From contig NZ_JAUCBR010000004.1 in the NCBI RefSeq assembly GCF_034676725.1, positions 2,370,001-2,434,000 on the forward strand: DNA of 64,000 nucleotides. The letters run 5' to 3'. Shown here piece after piece: positions 43,925 to 52,684 of this stretch. This stretch comes from Denitromonas sp. GTDB lineage: Bacteria > Pseudomonadota > Gammaproteobacteria > Burkholderiales > Rhodocyclaceae. Made by a program: the position numbers and the translations under genes. Each line of letters starts with the position of its first letter. Positions within the stretch are counted from its first letter, which is position 1. Under the pieces are notes generated by a model. That model was not told the DNA's origin. It saw nothing but the letters and a program-made list of their open reading frames with translations, and did no database searches.

Positions 43925-44889
43925 CGACAACAAATAGCGGGGTAAAACACATGAGAGCACATTCGATTCTCGCCGCATCGCTGCTCGTGCTGGGCTCTGC
44001 CCCATCGCTAGCGATAGCCGCTGGTACGCACAGCGGACACGCCATGGACGTGGCAGACGCTTCGCCACCTGCCAGTCGGATGAAGCAAGCCACCGCGCCC
44101 GCTGCCATGCCGATGGGCGCCATGGATCACGGGGACATGAACATGCAAGGTGGCCCGGCGCCGGCTGATGCGCGCGATCCCCACGCCTATTCGGGCGGCT
44201 ACACACTGGACGGCGGTAAATACGCCCTGGCTGGGCCGCGTCAGCTTCGTCTTGCAGACGAGCACAGCTTTGGCACGCTGTTGGTCAATCGGCTGGAGCG
44301 GGTAGATACCCGCGACGCCACCTCGACTGCTTTTGATACTCAAGCCTGGTTCGGTCGCGACTACGATCGATTCGTGGTGAAGCTCGAAGGTGACTATGCC
44401 AATGGCCGCGTCGAAGAGGCACGCACCGAACTGCTTTGGGGCCACGCCATTGCGAGCTACTGGGATACTCAGCTCGGGCTGCGCTACGACACCGGCGAGG
44501 GGCCGGACCGCTCCTGGCTCGCATTCGGCATTCAGGGGCTTGCCCCGTACTGGTTCGAGCTCGATGCCACGGCTTACCTGGGTAGCGAAGGGCGGACGGC
44601 CTTGCGTGTCGAGGCGGAATACGAACTTCCCATCACGCAACGCCTTGTGTTGCAGCCGCGTGGCGAGATCAATCTGTACGGCAAAAAGGATGAAGCCAAC
44701 GGAATGGGTAGTGGCTTGACCGACGCCACTGTCGGACTGCGCCTGCGTTACGAGATCTCTCGCCAGTTTGCGCCTTACATCGGCGTGGAGTGGAACAACA
44801 AGTTTGGCCAGACGGCCGATTTTGCGCGTGCCGAAGGCGCGTCGACCCGCGAAACCCGCTGGGTGGCGGGTCTGCGCTTCTGGTTCTGA
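43921..44889 (+). CDS. copB: Outer-membrane copper resistance protein CopB
   Basis: 322 residues (ATG 43921 overlaps the copA stop; ATG 43951 is also possible). Signal peptide SILAASLLVLGSAPSLAIAA, then a Met/His-rich segment (MPMGAMDHGDMNMQGG). A beta-barrel domain ends in the aromatic C-terminus VAGLRFWF. It is the standard partner of CopA and probably sequesters or exports copper at the outer membrane. Confidence 0.93.
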   Translation: MTTTNSGVKHMRAHSILAASLLVLGSAPSLAIAAGTHSGHAMDVADASPPASRMKQATAPAAMPMGAMDHGDMNMQGGPAPADARDPHAYSGGYTLDGGKYALAGPRQLRLADEHSFGTLLVNRLERVDTRDATSTAFDTQAWFGRDYDRFVVKLEGDYANGRVEEARTELLWGHAIASYWDTQLGLRYDTGEGPDRSWLAFGIQGLAPYWFELDATAYLGSEGRTALRVEAEYELPITQRLVLQPRGEINLYGKKDEANGMGSGLTDATVGLRLRYEISRQFAPYIGVEWNNKFGQTADFARAEGASTRETRWVAGLRFWF

Positions 44890-44944
44890 CAACGTCGACT
44901 CATACGACGATTTTTGGCAACCCATCATCCCCCAGGAGAAACAC

Positions 44945-45469
44945 ATGATGAAGACAACGCTTTCACTGATCGCTTTCAGCCTTTTACCCACATTCGCTGT
45001 TGCCGGCGGCGGTCACAGTGGCGGGCACGCCATGCCCATGCACGAAGAAAAGGCCGGTCACATGCATGATGTCCCTCATGCAGAGGATCACGCGGCAAAC
45101 GTGGGCGTTCCAGGCAATCCGGCGGATGTCGTGCGGACCATCGACGTGTTGATGGACGACAGCATGCGATTTGTGCCTGATGAGATCACCGTCAAGGCGG
45201 GCGAGACCATCCGCTTCTTTGCCCGCAACACGGGCAAGATGAAGCACGAAATGGTGATTGGCTCGATGGCAGATCTCAAGTCCCATGCCGAGATGATGCG
45301 CAAGTTTCCCGGTATGGAGCATGAAGAGCCGAACATGATCACGCTCAAGCCCGGTCAACGTGGCGGTATTGTGTGGAAGTTCGACAAGCCCGGCACTGTG
45401 GATTTCGCCTGCCTCGTCCCCGGCCACATGGAGGCGGGTATGATTGCCAAGGTTACCGTGACTGAATAG
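44945..45469 (+). CDS. Cupredoxin-domain periplasmic copper protein
   Basis: 174 residues; AGGAG lies 5 nt before the start. Signal peptide LSLIAFSLLPTFAVAGG, a His-rich stretch (HSGGHAMPMHEEKAGHMHDV), then a plastocyanin-like domain. Type 1 copper ligands are His in KMKHEMVIG and Cys, His, Met in FACLVPGHMEAGM. It may shuttle copper or electrons between CopA and other parts. It lies 55 bp downstream of copB in the same direction. Confidence 0.88.
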   Translation: MMKTTLSLIAFSLLPTFAVAGGGHSGGHAMPMHEEKAGHMHDVPHAEDHAANVGVPGNPADVVRTIDVLMDDSMRFVPDEITVKAGETIRFFARNTGKMKHEMVIGSMADLKSHAEMMRKFPGMEHEEPNMITLKPGQRGGIVWKFDKPGTVDFACLVPGHMEAGMIAKVTVTE

Positions 45470-45496
45470 TCGTCATCCGTTTTAAAGGCCCCGTAG

Positions 45497-45538
45497 TGCT
45501 GACCCCAAGATGACAATAATGTCATCTTGGGGTCAGCA
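45497..45538. promoter_or_regulatory. Extended palindrome containing a perfect CopR/CusR box
   Basis: Perfect 19-bp arms (tgctgaccccaagatgaca / tgtcatcttggggtcagca) around atAA. The centre is ATGACA-ataa-TGTCAT, the CopR/CusR operator pattern. It sits between the cupredoxin gene and the Met-rich gene (start 45595). It can be both operator for the latter and a transcript hairpin for the former. Confidence 0.65.
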
Positions 45539-45594
45539 TTTTGTGGGGATGCCGGGCGTAGTCTTGAACACAGGATTTCAACTGGAGAGCCATC

Positions 45595-46044
45595 ATGAAA
45601 ACCTTGGCAACGACACTTTTGAGCATGTCTGTCTTTTTGACCGTACCGGCGTTTGCCGATCAAAGTCACCACCCGGAGCAGGCGGCGGCCGAGATGCCGG
45701 CCAGTGTGACGTTTGAGCGAATGCAGGACAACCTCAAGATCATGCAGGCGCAACTTCAGCGCGCGGCGGGTGCAAAAACCGACGAAGCGCGGCAGAAGGC
45801 CATGGCCGAGCACATGCAGACCATGCGTGAAAACATGGGCATGGTGCAGGGTATGCAAGGCGGCATGATGGCCTGCCCGATGATGCAGGGCGGGAAGGGC
45901 ATGATGGGCGGCGACGGGATGTCGAAAGACATGGGTTCTCGCATGCACAACATGGAGCAGCGCATGGACATGATGCAGATGATGATGCAGCGCATGTCCG
46001 GTGCTCAGGGCGCGGGCAGTATGCCGATGCCGATGCCCAAGTGA
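45595..46044 (+). CDS. Met-rich periplasmic copper-binding protein (unnamed family)
   Basis: 149 residues. Signal peptide (TTLLSMSVFLTVPAFADQ), helical region (VTFERMQDNLKIMQAQLQRA) and a C-terminal half extremely rich in Met (GMVQGMQGGMMACPMMQGGK, MDMMQMMMQRM). A single Cys lies in MACPMM. Such proteins bind Cu(I). GGAGAG precedes the start, and a CopR box lies about 57 nt upstream. Confidence 0.8.
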   Translation: MKTLATTLLSMSVFLTVPAFADQSHHPEQAAAEMPASVTFERMQDNLKIMQAQLQRAAGAKTDEARQKAMAEHMQTMRENMGMVQGMQGGMMACPMMQGGKGMMGGDGMSKDMGSRMHNMEQRMDMMQMMMQRMSGAQGAGSMPMPMPK

Positions 46045-46103
46045 GGCTGATGGCAGCGGTGGTGTGCAATAGCACCACCGCTGCCTCAACGGGAGCTACA
46101 GCC

Positions 46104-46235
46104 ATGACATGGTTGAACAATCTATTTGCCGGATTGCGTCGCTGGATGGCGTCCAACGCCCAGGCGCATGCCAATGCCAAGCCGCACGCGTGCTGCTCGG
46201 CGCCGCCGCCCGGAGCCGGCCGGCGGCAGCAATGA
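46104..46235 (+). CDS. 43-residue Cys-rich small protein in the copper cluster
   Basis: ATG 46104 follows GGGAG. The peptide has an amphipathic N-terminus (MTWLNNLFAGLRRWMAS) and a His/Cys tail (AHANAKPHACCSAPPPG), which could bind a metal. It lies between the Met-rich gene and the cytochrome gene. No family recognised. Confidence 0.5.
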   Translation: MTWLNNLFAGLRRWMASNAQAHANAKPHACCSAPPPGAGRRQQ

Positions 46236-46252
46236 TCTCAAAGGACGTTTGT

Positions 46253-46636
46253 ATGAAGAAAGCCCTTGGTGTTGCCACGCTGTTTATCTTGATGGTGTTT
46301 TCGGTCGGCGCATCGGCGCAAGCCTGGGATGTCCCGAAGCCATCGCAGGGCTTGATGCCGAATCCGAGCGCCGGAAAGCCGCTGTTCGAAAAGAATTGTG
46401 CGTCCTGTCATGGCGTCGATCTGAGCGGAACCGACAAAGGCCCGACTTTTTTGAATCGTGTCTATGAGCCCTCACATCACGGTGATGTGGCATTTCAGCT
46501 CGCTGCAAAAAATGGCGCGCGCGCCCATCACTGGAAGTTCGGTGACATGCCTCCCGTGCCGGGCGTAACCCCCGACGATGTAGCCCACATTACGGCCTAC
46601 GTCCGCATGCACCAGCGCAAGGCGGGTATTCGATAG
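46253..46636 (+). CDS. Periplasmic c-type cytochrome
   Basis: 127 residues. A signal peptide (TLFILMVFSVGASAQAW) is followed by a class I cytochrome with heme site CASCHGVDL and candidate axial Met in FGDMPPVPGV. ATG 46253 is chosen; ATG 46232 adds seven residues. It is part of the copper cluster, perhaps taking electrons from copper oxidation. Confidence 0.88.
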   Translation: MKKALGVATLFILMVFSVGASAQAWDVPKPSQGLMPNPSAGKPLFEKNCASCHGVDLSGTDKGPTFLNRVYEPSHHGDVAFQLAAKNGARAHHWKFGDMPPVPGVTPDDVAHITAYVRMHQRKAGIR

Positions 46637-46729
46637 TGACGCATGGTGCGATCTACGGCGCTTCATCAACCAGCCGGCAGGATTGCCGCCTGAAGCGCAC
46701 GGCCTGATTCGCGCAAGGAGAAAGAAACG

Positions 46730-46975
46730 ATGTGGGCATACATGACGGAGGGGCAGGGATGGAGCCATATGGGGAGCGGCATAATCTTCATGGCGGTTTT
46801 CTGGTTGCTGGTCATCGTATTTGTCGTGATGTTTGTCGCTCGCTTGCTGCGCCCCCGAACCAGCGACGAAACGTTGCAGGAGCCCACCGCGCAGGACGTG
46901 CTTAAAAAACGTTACGCGGCAGGGGAGATCGGCCGAGATGAATATGAGCAGAAAATGCGCGATCTTCGAACGTGA
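46730..46975 (+). CDS. SHOCT-domain small membrane protein
   Basis: 81 residues. One TM helix (IIFMAVFWLLVIVFVVMFVA) and the C-terminal SHOCT signature (AQDVLKKRYAAGEIGRDEYE). Such proteins are frequent next to copper-resistance genes. AAGGAG precedes the start. Its 3' end abuts the transposase remnant. Confidence 0.85.
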   Translation: MWAYMTEGQGWSHMGSGIIFMAVFWLLVIVFVVMFVARLLRPRTSDETLQEPTAQDVLKKRYAAGEIGRDEYEQKMRDLRT

Positions 46976-47001
46976 TATCGTTGGATCGAAGCTGGCTTGC
47001 T

Positions 47002-47413
47002 CGCGGTCGAAGATCACCTGCTCGATGTCGGTGCCCGCGAAACGTCGGTGCCGGTTCTGGCTCAGCGTTGAGGCGTCGGGCACCTTGTCGGTCAGGCTCA
47101 AATCCAGGAACCACCGATACGTCACATTCACCTGGATCTCGCGCATCAGCTGGCGCTCTGAGCGCACACCGAACAGGTAGCCGATGAACAGTATCTTGAA
47201 CAACACAACCGGATCGAGTGCCGGCCGACCGTTATCTGTGTAGTACAGGTGCGCGGTCGCCTCGCGGATGAACTCGTACTGCGCAATTTTGCGCAGCTGA
47301 TGATCGGTGGCGACCAACTCTTCGAGTGTCACCATCTCGAGAGCGTGCTGTTTGGGGCTGGGGGCTTGTGAGCATTGGGGGCATTGCGCAAAGAGCGTAT
47401 CCCAATTAGACAA
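47002..47413 (-). pseudogene. Remnant of an IS1182-like transposase (N-terminal part)
   Basis: About 137 codons match the N-terminus of IS1182-type transposases (PALDPVVLFKILFIGYLFGV, VTYRWFLDLSLTDKVPDAST, LSQNRHRRFAGTDIEQVIFD). The frame then runs on into antisense of the SHOCT and cytochrome genes with no further homology, so the catalytic part is lost. Confidence 0.8.
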
Positions 47414-47476
47414 AAGCCCCGGCCAGAAGGCCAGGGCTTTGTCAGCAGTCTGAGGCGGGGCAAAAGCCCCGCCTCA
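47411..47476 (-). terminator. Tandem hairpins after the cytochrome operon
   Basis: Stem-loop 1 (nearest the stop) is tgaggcggggc-aaaa-gccccgcctca (47451-47476). Stem-loop 2 (47412-47440) pairs aaagccctggcc with ggccggggcttt on the minus strand and is followed by T residues. Together they fit termination of the leftward porin-cytochrome operon. Confidence 0.7.
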
Positions 47477-47480
47477 TGGG

Positions 47481-47831
47481 TCAGCGCGGGGCGAAGGCGT
47501 CGCGCATGTACTTAACGACCTCGACCACGTCCGCCTCGGTCAGGTCTGCATTGCCCCCCTTGGGCGGCATCGCCATCGGCGAACCAGGACTCTGGAAGCC
47601 GTTCAGCACATTTTGCACCAGTACTTCTTCCGGCTGGCTGAGGGGGCCGCCCTTGTCGGTAAAGTCCGGCACGCCCGGCAGCACGCCCTTGCCATCCGGA
47701 CCGTGACAAGCAATGCATGTCTGTTCAAATACGCTCTTACCCGGGCCGGCCACCGCCATCGGCACAACGCCCATCAGCACCAGACCGGTTAGAGATGCCG
47801 CAAGGCGACATGTCAATTTCGATGAAATCAT
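47481..47831 (-). CDS. Periplasmic cytochrome c (class I)
   Basis: 116 residues. Signal peptide LAASLTGLVLMGVVPMAVAG, heme site CIACHGPDG, and candidate axial Met residues in GSPMAMPPKGG. Its start shares bases with the stop of the upstream cytochrome (TGATG), so the pair is co-translated. It may form an electron pathway with the porin-linked diheme partner. Confidence 0.9.
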   Translation of the reverse strand: MISSKLTCRLAASLTGLVLMGVVPMAVAGPGKSVFEQTCIACHGPDGKGVLPGVPDFTDKGGPLSQPEEVLVQNVLNGFQSPGSPMAMPPKGGNADLTEADVVEVVKYMRDAFAPR

Positions 47832-48124
47832 CAATTGCTCTCCTGCAGGAATTTGATGATGTCGCGTGTGTCCTGACCGGTCAGACCGGCACGCACGCGC
47901 ATATGGTAGGCACTGGAGTACCAATAATCGTCTCTAAGGTCCTTGGGGTCGCGGATGTTGTGGCAGCGCCCGCAGTTGGCGGCCCACAGTTTGGCGCCTT
48001 GAACAAAATCGGCTTTCTGTGCTGTCTTCTGCTCTGCTGCCGTGGCCGGTACCAGAGAGCCCCCCAGCGCCAGCACGGCGCAGGTCATCGCGATCCGCAG
48101 GGTCGCTCGCATGATTTTTTGCAT
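47831..48124 (-). CDS. Small cytochrome c
   Basis: 97 residues. Signal peptide (IAMTCAVLALGGSLVPATAA), heme site CGRCHNIRD. The Met in YHMRVRAGL may be the axial ligand. It is 14 bp downstream of the porin gene. Confidence 0.9.
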   Translation of the reverse strand: MQKIMRATLRIAMTCAVLALGGSLVPATAAEQKTAQKADFVQGAKLWAANCGRCHNIRDPKDLRDDYWYSSAYHMRVRAGLTGQDTRDIIKFLQESN

Positions 48125-48138
48125 GACGTGATTCCTCC

Positions 48139-49368
48139 TCAGAAGCCGTAGGTCAGTTGCAGCAGCAGCCGGTCGTCATCGCTCGACTTGCCGTCAAGGC
48201 CATCGTTAAACTCGTAGGCCACTTTGCCAATGATGCTGGATGTGAAAAGGTAGTTCAGCCCCAATGCCCATTGCTTCTGGTCAAGATCAGGGTGAGGTGT
48301 GTTGTAACGTCCATAGCGCACCACGGGTTCCCACTTGCCACCAAGGCGATAGGCTCCCTGCACGTACCATGCTTTCCATGTGCCGCCCTCAGGCGCGGAA
48401 CTGGCCGCTGCATCGCCGATTTTCTGACTGACGTATTCGCCACGAAAATCGAACTGCCCGGGGCGCCACGTAAAGTCTGCATCGACGACGTCGTAATCCC
48501 GCGTGACGCCGGATTCCGCTATGCCGGCCACCTTGCCGGTCGCCCCGGACAACCCCAGATCGAGTTTGTAGGCGGGGAGAAACAGACCAATGCGGCCGCC
48601 GGCCACCTTTTTGCCATCACTGTCCGTGCCGAGCCCGCCGGTATGGATCTCTTCGATTTCACCGCCCGCAATGTCCAGCCCCGGACCGTTGTCCACGAAC
48701 AGCGCGTAATTGACCCGGTTGTCACTGTCACCCAACGGCACACCACCGCGCAGTTGCACCCCAACCATGGCAATCGGCGCAGCCTGCCCGTGGCCGAAAC
48801 CGACCGGGGCAGACGGCAGCTTGTTGATCCAGCTCGGATGGATGTTTTGACGGAACTGACCGATCGGACTGAGGAGCTTGCCTGCACTCAAAGCCATGTA
48901 GTCGTTGAGAAACAGATTAATAGCGGCATATTCGAGTTCGGTCTCGGTTTCGCCCTTTTCATCGACCTTGTAAGAGAACTCCGCTTCGGCCAGCAGCAAG
49001 TCCTTGTACTGGAAGTGGAAGACCGGGTTGAACGAAAATGGCGAGAATGTGGACGATTTGTTTTCAGCGTCCGTGTAGCCCACATCGCCATACCCGGTCA
49101 CATGAAACACGGTATTCGTGTCTTTCCATTCACCGGCCGACTTCACCTCCTTCTTGAGCGCTTTGACCTCCCTGGCCAGTTCCTGATTGCTGGTGGTGCT
49201 CTGGTTTTGCTGCTGCATTTGGCTACGCAACTGCTCAAGCTGTTTTTGCAATGCGTCGATCTGTTGCTGAAGCGCCTGGACCGGATCGGCCGCCGCTGCA
49301 GCCAGCGGAAGTGCGGCGGCGATGACGGCGATGGCCGCCTGCTTGAGCCGCATGTTTGCGATTTTCAT
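48139..49368 (-). CDS. Porin with N-terminal coiled coil
   Basis: 409 residues. Signal peptide, then a coiled coil (LQQQIDALQKQLEQLRSQMQ) as in OprO/OprP-like porins, then a beta-barrel with repeated aromatic girdle strands and C-terminal LLLQLTYGF. It is the first gene of the porin-cytochrome-cytochrome operon. Substrate unknown. Confidence 0.87.
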   Translation of the reverse strand: MKIANMRLKQAAIAVIAAALPLAAAAADPVQALQQQIDALQKQLEQLRSQMQQQNQSTTSNQELAREVKALKKEVKSAGEWKDTNTVFHVTGYGDVGYTDAENKSSTFSPFSFNPVFHFQYKDLLLAEAEFSYKVDEKGETETELEYAAINLFLNDYMALSAGKLLSPIGQFRQNIHPSWINKLPSAPVGFGHGQAAPIAMVGVQLRGGVPLGDSDNRVNYALFVDNGPGLDIAGGEIEEIHTGGLGTDSDGKKVAGGRIGLFLPAYKLDLGLSGATGKVAGIAESGVTRDYDVVDADFTWRPGQFDFRGEYVSQKIGDAAASSAPEGGTWKAWYVQGAYRLGGKWEPVVRYGRYNTPHPDLDQKQWALGLNYLFTSSIIGKVAYEFNDGLDGKSSDDDRLLLQLTYGF

Positions 49369-49531
49369 GAATTTTCTCCAATGCTTTTATTGCGTGCACG
49401 ACCCTCGCTACCGAGAGTCGCTCGGCGCGAATCGGGGCGGGCGGATGCCCGCATGTACAACGGAATATTTCGATGGCCTCGCCGCGTGAGGCGAGTTCTC
49501 CCGGCCGCCTGACGCGACGCCGGGCTGGAGA

Positions 49532-49921
49532 TCAATTCCGGAAACGGCCGAAGAGGACGATGAGGGAGGAAAACCGGAGTGCCGACGTCTGTGCCCGCCA
49601 GACACTTTCCGCACCACTGCGGCGCAGGGCGGCAGCCGCGACCCTTAGTACCGGAAACGCGAACGGATTGAATGCCAAGGCGGCATGCTTGTCGCTAGCG
49701 GTAGCGGTAGCGGTAGCGGTAGCGGTAGCGGTAGCGGTAGCGGTCAGTATCCGGTCGTTACAATGGTCGGTATCATGATCATGATCATCATGAACTTGGC
49801 GACTCACCGAATGCGCCGTATCTGCCGGCAGGTCGAGACAAATGCCTGCGCCAAAGACGCATTGGAATACGAGCAATACAACAAGGATCGGCAGGAGTTT
49901 CGGCAAGGGGCGACGCGTCAT
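49532..49921 (-). CDS. CzcI-like small exported protein with Thr-Ala repeat
   Basis: 129 residues from the ATG at 49921, the first Met giving a signal peptide (LLPILVVLLVFQCVFGAG). A His/Asp-rich cluster (HDDHDHDTDHCND) follows, as in CzcI-type metal-responsive proteins. It continues into a Thr-Ala run (TATATATATATATATATAS) encoded by a hexanucleotide repeat. The C-terminal part is basic and shows no fold I recognise. The CzcI assignment rests on size, signal and metal-ligand cluster only. Confidence 0.5.
   Translation of the reverse strand: MTRRPLPKLLPILVVLLVFQCVFGAGICLDLPADTAHSVSRQVHDDHDHDTDHCNDRILTATATATATATATATASDKHAALAFNPFAFPVLRVAAAALRRSGAESVWRAQTSALRFSSLIVLFGRFRN
49695..49744. repeat. 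Hexanucleotide tandem repeat (GGTAGC)n, about 8 units
   Basis: Eight near-perfect copies of the hexamer (first unit ctagcg, then gtagcg seven times). As a multiple of three it changes the Thr-Ala run of the minus-strand gene without a frameshift. On the plus strand it would read Gly-Ser. Confidence 0.93.
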
Positions 49922-50048
49922 GAGATTGTTACGCTTTTCTGGCTCCGAGCCTGTATAGCGGAAAAAATAACATACTTTCACAGTTTTTACGGAAACCATA
50001 CAACCCGGGGGGCGTCTCAGGGCTTCCGCAACTACGCAAGCGTCATCC

Positions 50049-50890
50049 TCATCCTTGTCCTGCGGGTTCGAAGCCGAACAGTTCGGCACGGTACTCATCG
50101 GACGTGGCGGCCAGCAATCGCTTGGTCTTGATGCTGGCCTTGCGTGAGGTGTTCAGCCGAATGAGGTTCAGCGCGATGTGGCGTACCAGCGCCAGGTTGT
50201 GGGCAACGTGTCCGGTGCGGGCACGGGCGTAGTCGTCGGAGAACTGAACATCCAGGCACCAATGCAGCCGATTCTCTACTTCCCAGTGGCTTCGAACGGC
50301 ATGCGCGATCTTGTCCGCATCAGGCGGCAGGCTGCTGATGTAGTGACGCTGCTCGACGCTCTTCTTACCGGCGACGATGCGCGTACGCTTGACCGTGGCC
50401 AAGCTTCTCAGATCGGGCCACTGCTCGGGCTTATAGAGCCCCGCGTCGGCCTTGAAGGCTTGGCACAGACGTACTTCCGCGCGATCGTGTCTCGCAGGTA
50501 CTGGCCGCTTCGAGCGGCCCGGCGACGCCGGCGTGGGTCAGCAGGATAGAATCGAGCAGCGTTGGATGGTTGTTCTTCACACACAACACGTAGTGCGCAC
50601 CGCGTTCGCGGATCGTTCGTGCAATGGCCGTCTGGGGGCCCATGGCATCGATGGTCACGATGCAATCCTTGATGTCCAGCACACCGAGTAACTCGGGAAT
50701 CGCCGTGATTTCGTTGGATTTCTCGTGCGTGGCCACTTGCCCGAGCACCACGCCCACTTCGGCAGCGAAGGCGCTGACCAGGTGCAGCGGTGCTGCCGCT
50801 GCCTTGCTCGTGGTGCGCCGGCTGCTCTTGCCGTCGATGGCGATCACCTGCTCGTGACCAAGCGCCGGGATCACCATTGCAACCCGACTT
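50049..50890 (-). pseudogene. Degraded ISAs1-family transposase
   Basis: The N-terminal half (VIAIDGKSSRRTTSKAAAAP, ELLGVLDIKDCIVTIDAMGP, YVLCVKNNHPTLLDSI) and the C-terminal half (GLYKPEQWPDLRSLATVKRT, HWEVENRLHWCLDVQFSDDY) lie in different frames. The shift falls near 50480-50510. The N-terminus is also cut. It is inactive. Confidence 0.85.
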
Positions 50891-50904
50891 GGGGGGCAGC
50901 GACA

Positions 50905-51252
50905 TGTGGGTAGCTGCGGGAGCCCTGGGGAAAAGCCGCGATTCGAAGGAGAAACTGAACCGAATTCGGTCGCGATCATTGTGTCGCAGTTGGATTCACT
51001 GAAAATCTCGTGTTGTTCGAGTTGCCCCCCATTCATAAACGGAAAAGACGGCAATCTGACAAATTTGTTTCCAAAATGTCATCTGGCAATGGGGGTAATA
51101 TCAATCCTTATTTTTAGGAAGCCATTTGTTGTCCGTAAAAGATGATTGCGATCAAGTTCGACCGGTTACGGTCACGATATGCTACCGCATCGATTGTCTC
51201 TTCTGCCTGATTTTTTTGGCGGTCATTCAAGTTTTTTATCTGGAGGTGCAAA
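50905..51252. other. Upstream region of the porin gene
   Basis: No gene. AT-rich from about 51040. The stretch tgacaaatttgttt (51057-51070) resembles one half plus a degenerate half of the CopR box, and atgtcat follows at 51076. GGAGG (51242-51246) is the ribosome-binding site of the porin gene. Confidence 0.4.
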
Positions 51253-52479
51253 ATGATCTCAGTCGCAATTCCGGAGCCGCGCCGGCTCTCCCCAATGTTC
51301 GTAGCAATATCGCTCGTGCTTGGCGTGTCGGTGCCCGCGTTGGCGGGACCCGGAAGCTTTACAGAAGCACTGACCGGCGGGAAAGCGTCGATTGACGCTC
51401 GCCTTCGCTACGAAAGCGTCGATCAGGACAACGCTCTGAAGAATGCGAATGCATTCACAGCCCGTGTGCGTCTTGGCTATAAGACCGGCGAGTTCGCAGG
51501 CTTTGGAGCATTTGTCGAGGCAGAGCACATTAATGCCCTGGGGGGAGAGAGTTTTAACAGCACAACCAACGGCGAAACCGCCTACTCAGTCGTCGCCGAC
51601 CCCGAAGCGACTGAAATGAACCAAGCGTATCTGAGCTACTCCGGCTTGTCTGGGACGGTCATAAAGTATGGCCGTCAGCGTATCAAACTTGATAATGACC
51701 GCTTTGTCGGGAACGTAGGCTGGCGCCAGAACGAACAAACCTACGATGCGCTGAGTGTGGTCAATTCCACCTTGCCGGATACGACGATCACCGCTGCATA
51801 CATCACGAATGTCAACCGGGTCTTCAGTGATGAAAGCACCGCGGGCAATTTCCAGATGAGCTCGCCGATCTTTAACGTCAAGTACTCCGGCTTCGGTTTT
51901 GGGGAATTTGTCGGCTATGCTTATCTGCTGGATTTCGACACTCTTGCGTCGAACTCGACGCAAACCTATGGCATTCGCTTTAATGGCAGCACGCCGATTC
52001 AGTCGGTCAAGGCGCTCTATACGGCAGAGTTCGCGAGCCAGCGTGACTACAAGGACAATCCGGGCGATTTCAGCCTAAGCTACTATCGTCTCGAGGGCGG
52101 TGTTGGTCTATCGAGTGTGCAGTTCAACCTAGGTCAAGAAAAACTGAGCGGCAACGGTAGATTCGCATTCCAGACACCCCTGGCGACCCTGCATGCGATG
52201 AACGGCTGGACCGACCAGTTCCTGTCGACCCCGGCCAGCGGTCTCAAGGATACTTATGTCTCGGCGAGCACAACGGTTCAGGGCGTAAAGCTTGCAGCGG
52301 TTTATCATGACTTCCGCGCGGACAAGGGAAGTGCAAAATACGGCACTGAGTGGAATCTTGTTGCAACAAAAAAGATCGGCGAGAACTATGCGGTAGGAGC
52401 CAAGTACGGCCGATATAACGCTGACAGCTTCAAGGTTGACACAGACAAAGTTTGGCTGTGGGCGGAAGCCAAGTTCTAA
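51253..52479 (+). CDS. Outer-membrane porin (OprD/alginate-export-like)
   Basis: 408 residues. GGAGG lies 6 nt upstream of the start. Signal peptide (MFVAISLVLGVSVPALAGPG), then a beta-barrel with ASIDARLRYESVDQDN, VIKYGRQRIKLDNDRFVGNV and C-terminal KVWLWAEAKF. It resembles single-gene porins of betaproteobacteria whose substrates are usually not known. A hairpin terminator follows. Confidence 0.85.
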   Translation: MISVAIPEPRRLSPMFVAISLVLGVSVPALAGPGSFTEALTGGKASIDARLRYESVDQDNALKNANAFTARVRLGYKTGEFAGFGAFVEAEHINALGGESFNSTTNGETAYSVVADPEATEMNQAYLSYSGLSGTVIKYGRQRIKLDNDRFVGNVGWRQNEQTYDALSVVNSTLPDTTITAAYITNVNRVFSDESTAGNFQMSSPIFNVKYSGFGFGEFVGYAYLLDFDTLASNSTQTYGIRFNGSTPIQSVKALYTAEFASQRDYKDNPGDFSLSYYRLEGGVGLSSVQFNLGQEKLSGNGRFAFQTPLATLHAMNGWTDQFLSTPASGLKDTYVSASTTVQGVKLAAVYHDFRADKGSAKYGTEWNLVATKKIGENYAVGAKYGRYNADSFKVDTDKVWLWAEAKF

Positions 52480-52503
52480 ATCGGTAATTTGTTTGGTTTG
52501 CGA

Positions 52504-52531
52504 CACAGGGGCGATGTTTGTCGCCCCTGTG
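52504..52531 (+). terminator. Hairpin after the porin gene
   Basis: cacaggggcga / tcgcccctgtg, 11 bp, loop of 6 nt, 24 nt after the stop. There is no T-run, so its efficiency is uncertain. Confidence 0.6.
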
Positions 52532-52684
52532 GATCAATCAGGGCCATCGCAACGCAAAGTTGGAGGGCTTGTCAGTTAAGCCGTCAAACGGCGCTTAGCA
52601 ACTCTATTGGGCACCTCGAAAAACCTCGCCCTGGCCGTTCTTGGAAAAATTACGGCGTCCTGAACCTCGCCACCCCTGACTCCG

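Noticed and set aside
46472..47413. 313-codon frame that starts as a transposase and continues antisense through the SHOCT and cytochrome genes
   Set aside because: Transposase similarity stops near 47002; the rest is a chance read-through opposite two real genes.
49695..49744. GGTAGC array considered as CRISPR or phase-variation tract
   Set aside because: Units are 6 bp without spacers, so not CRISPR. Unit length is a multiple of three, so it cannot switch a frame on and off.
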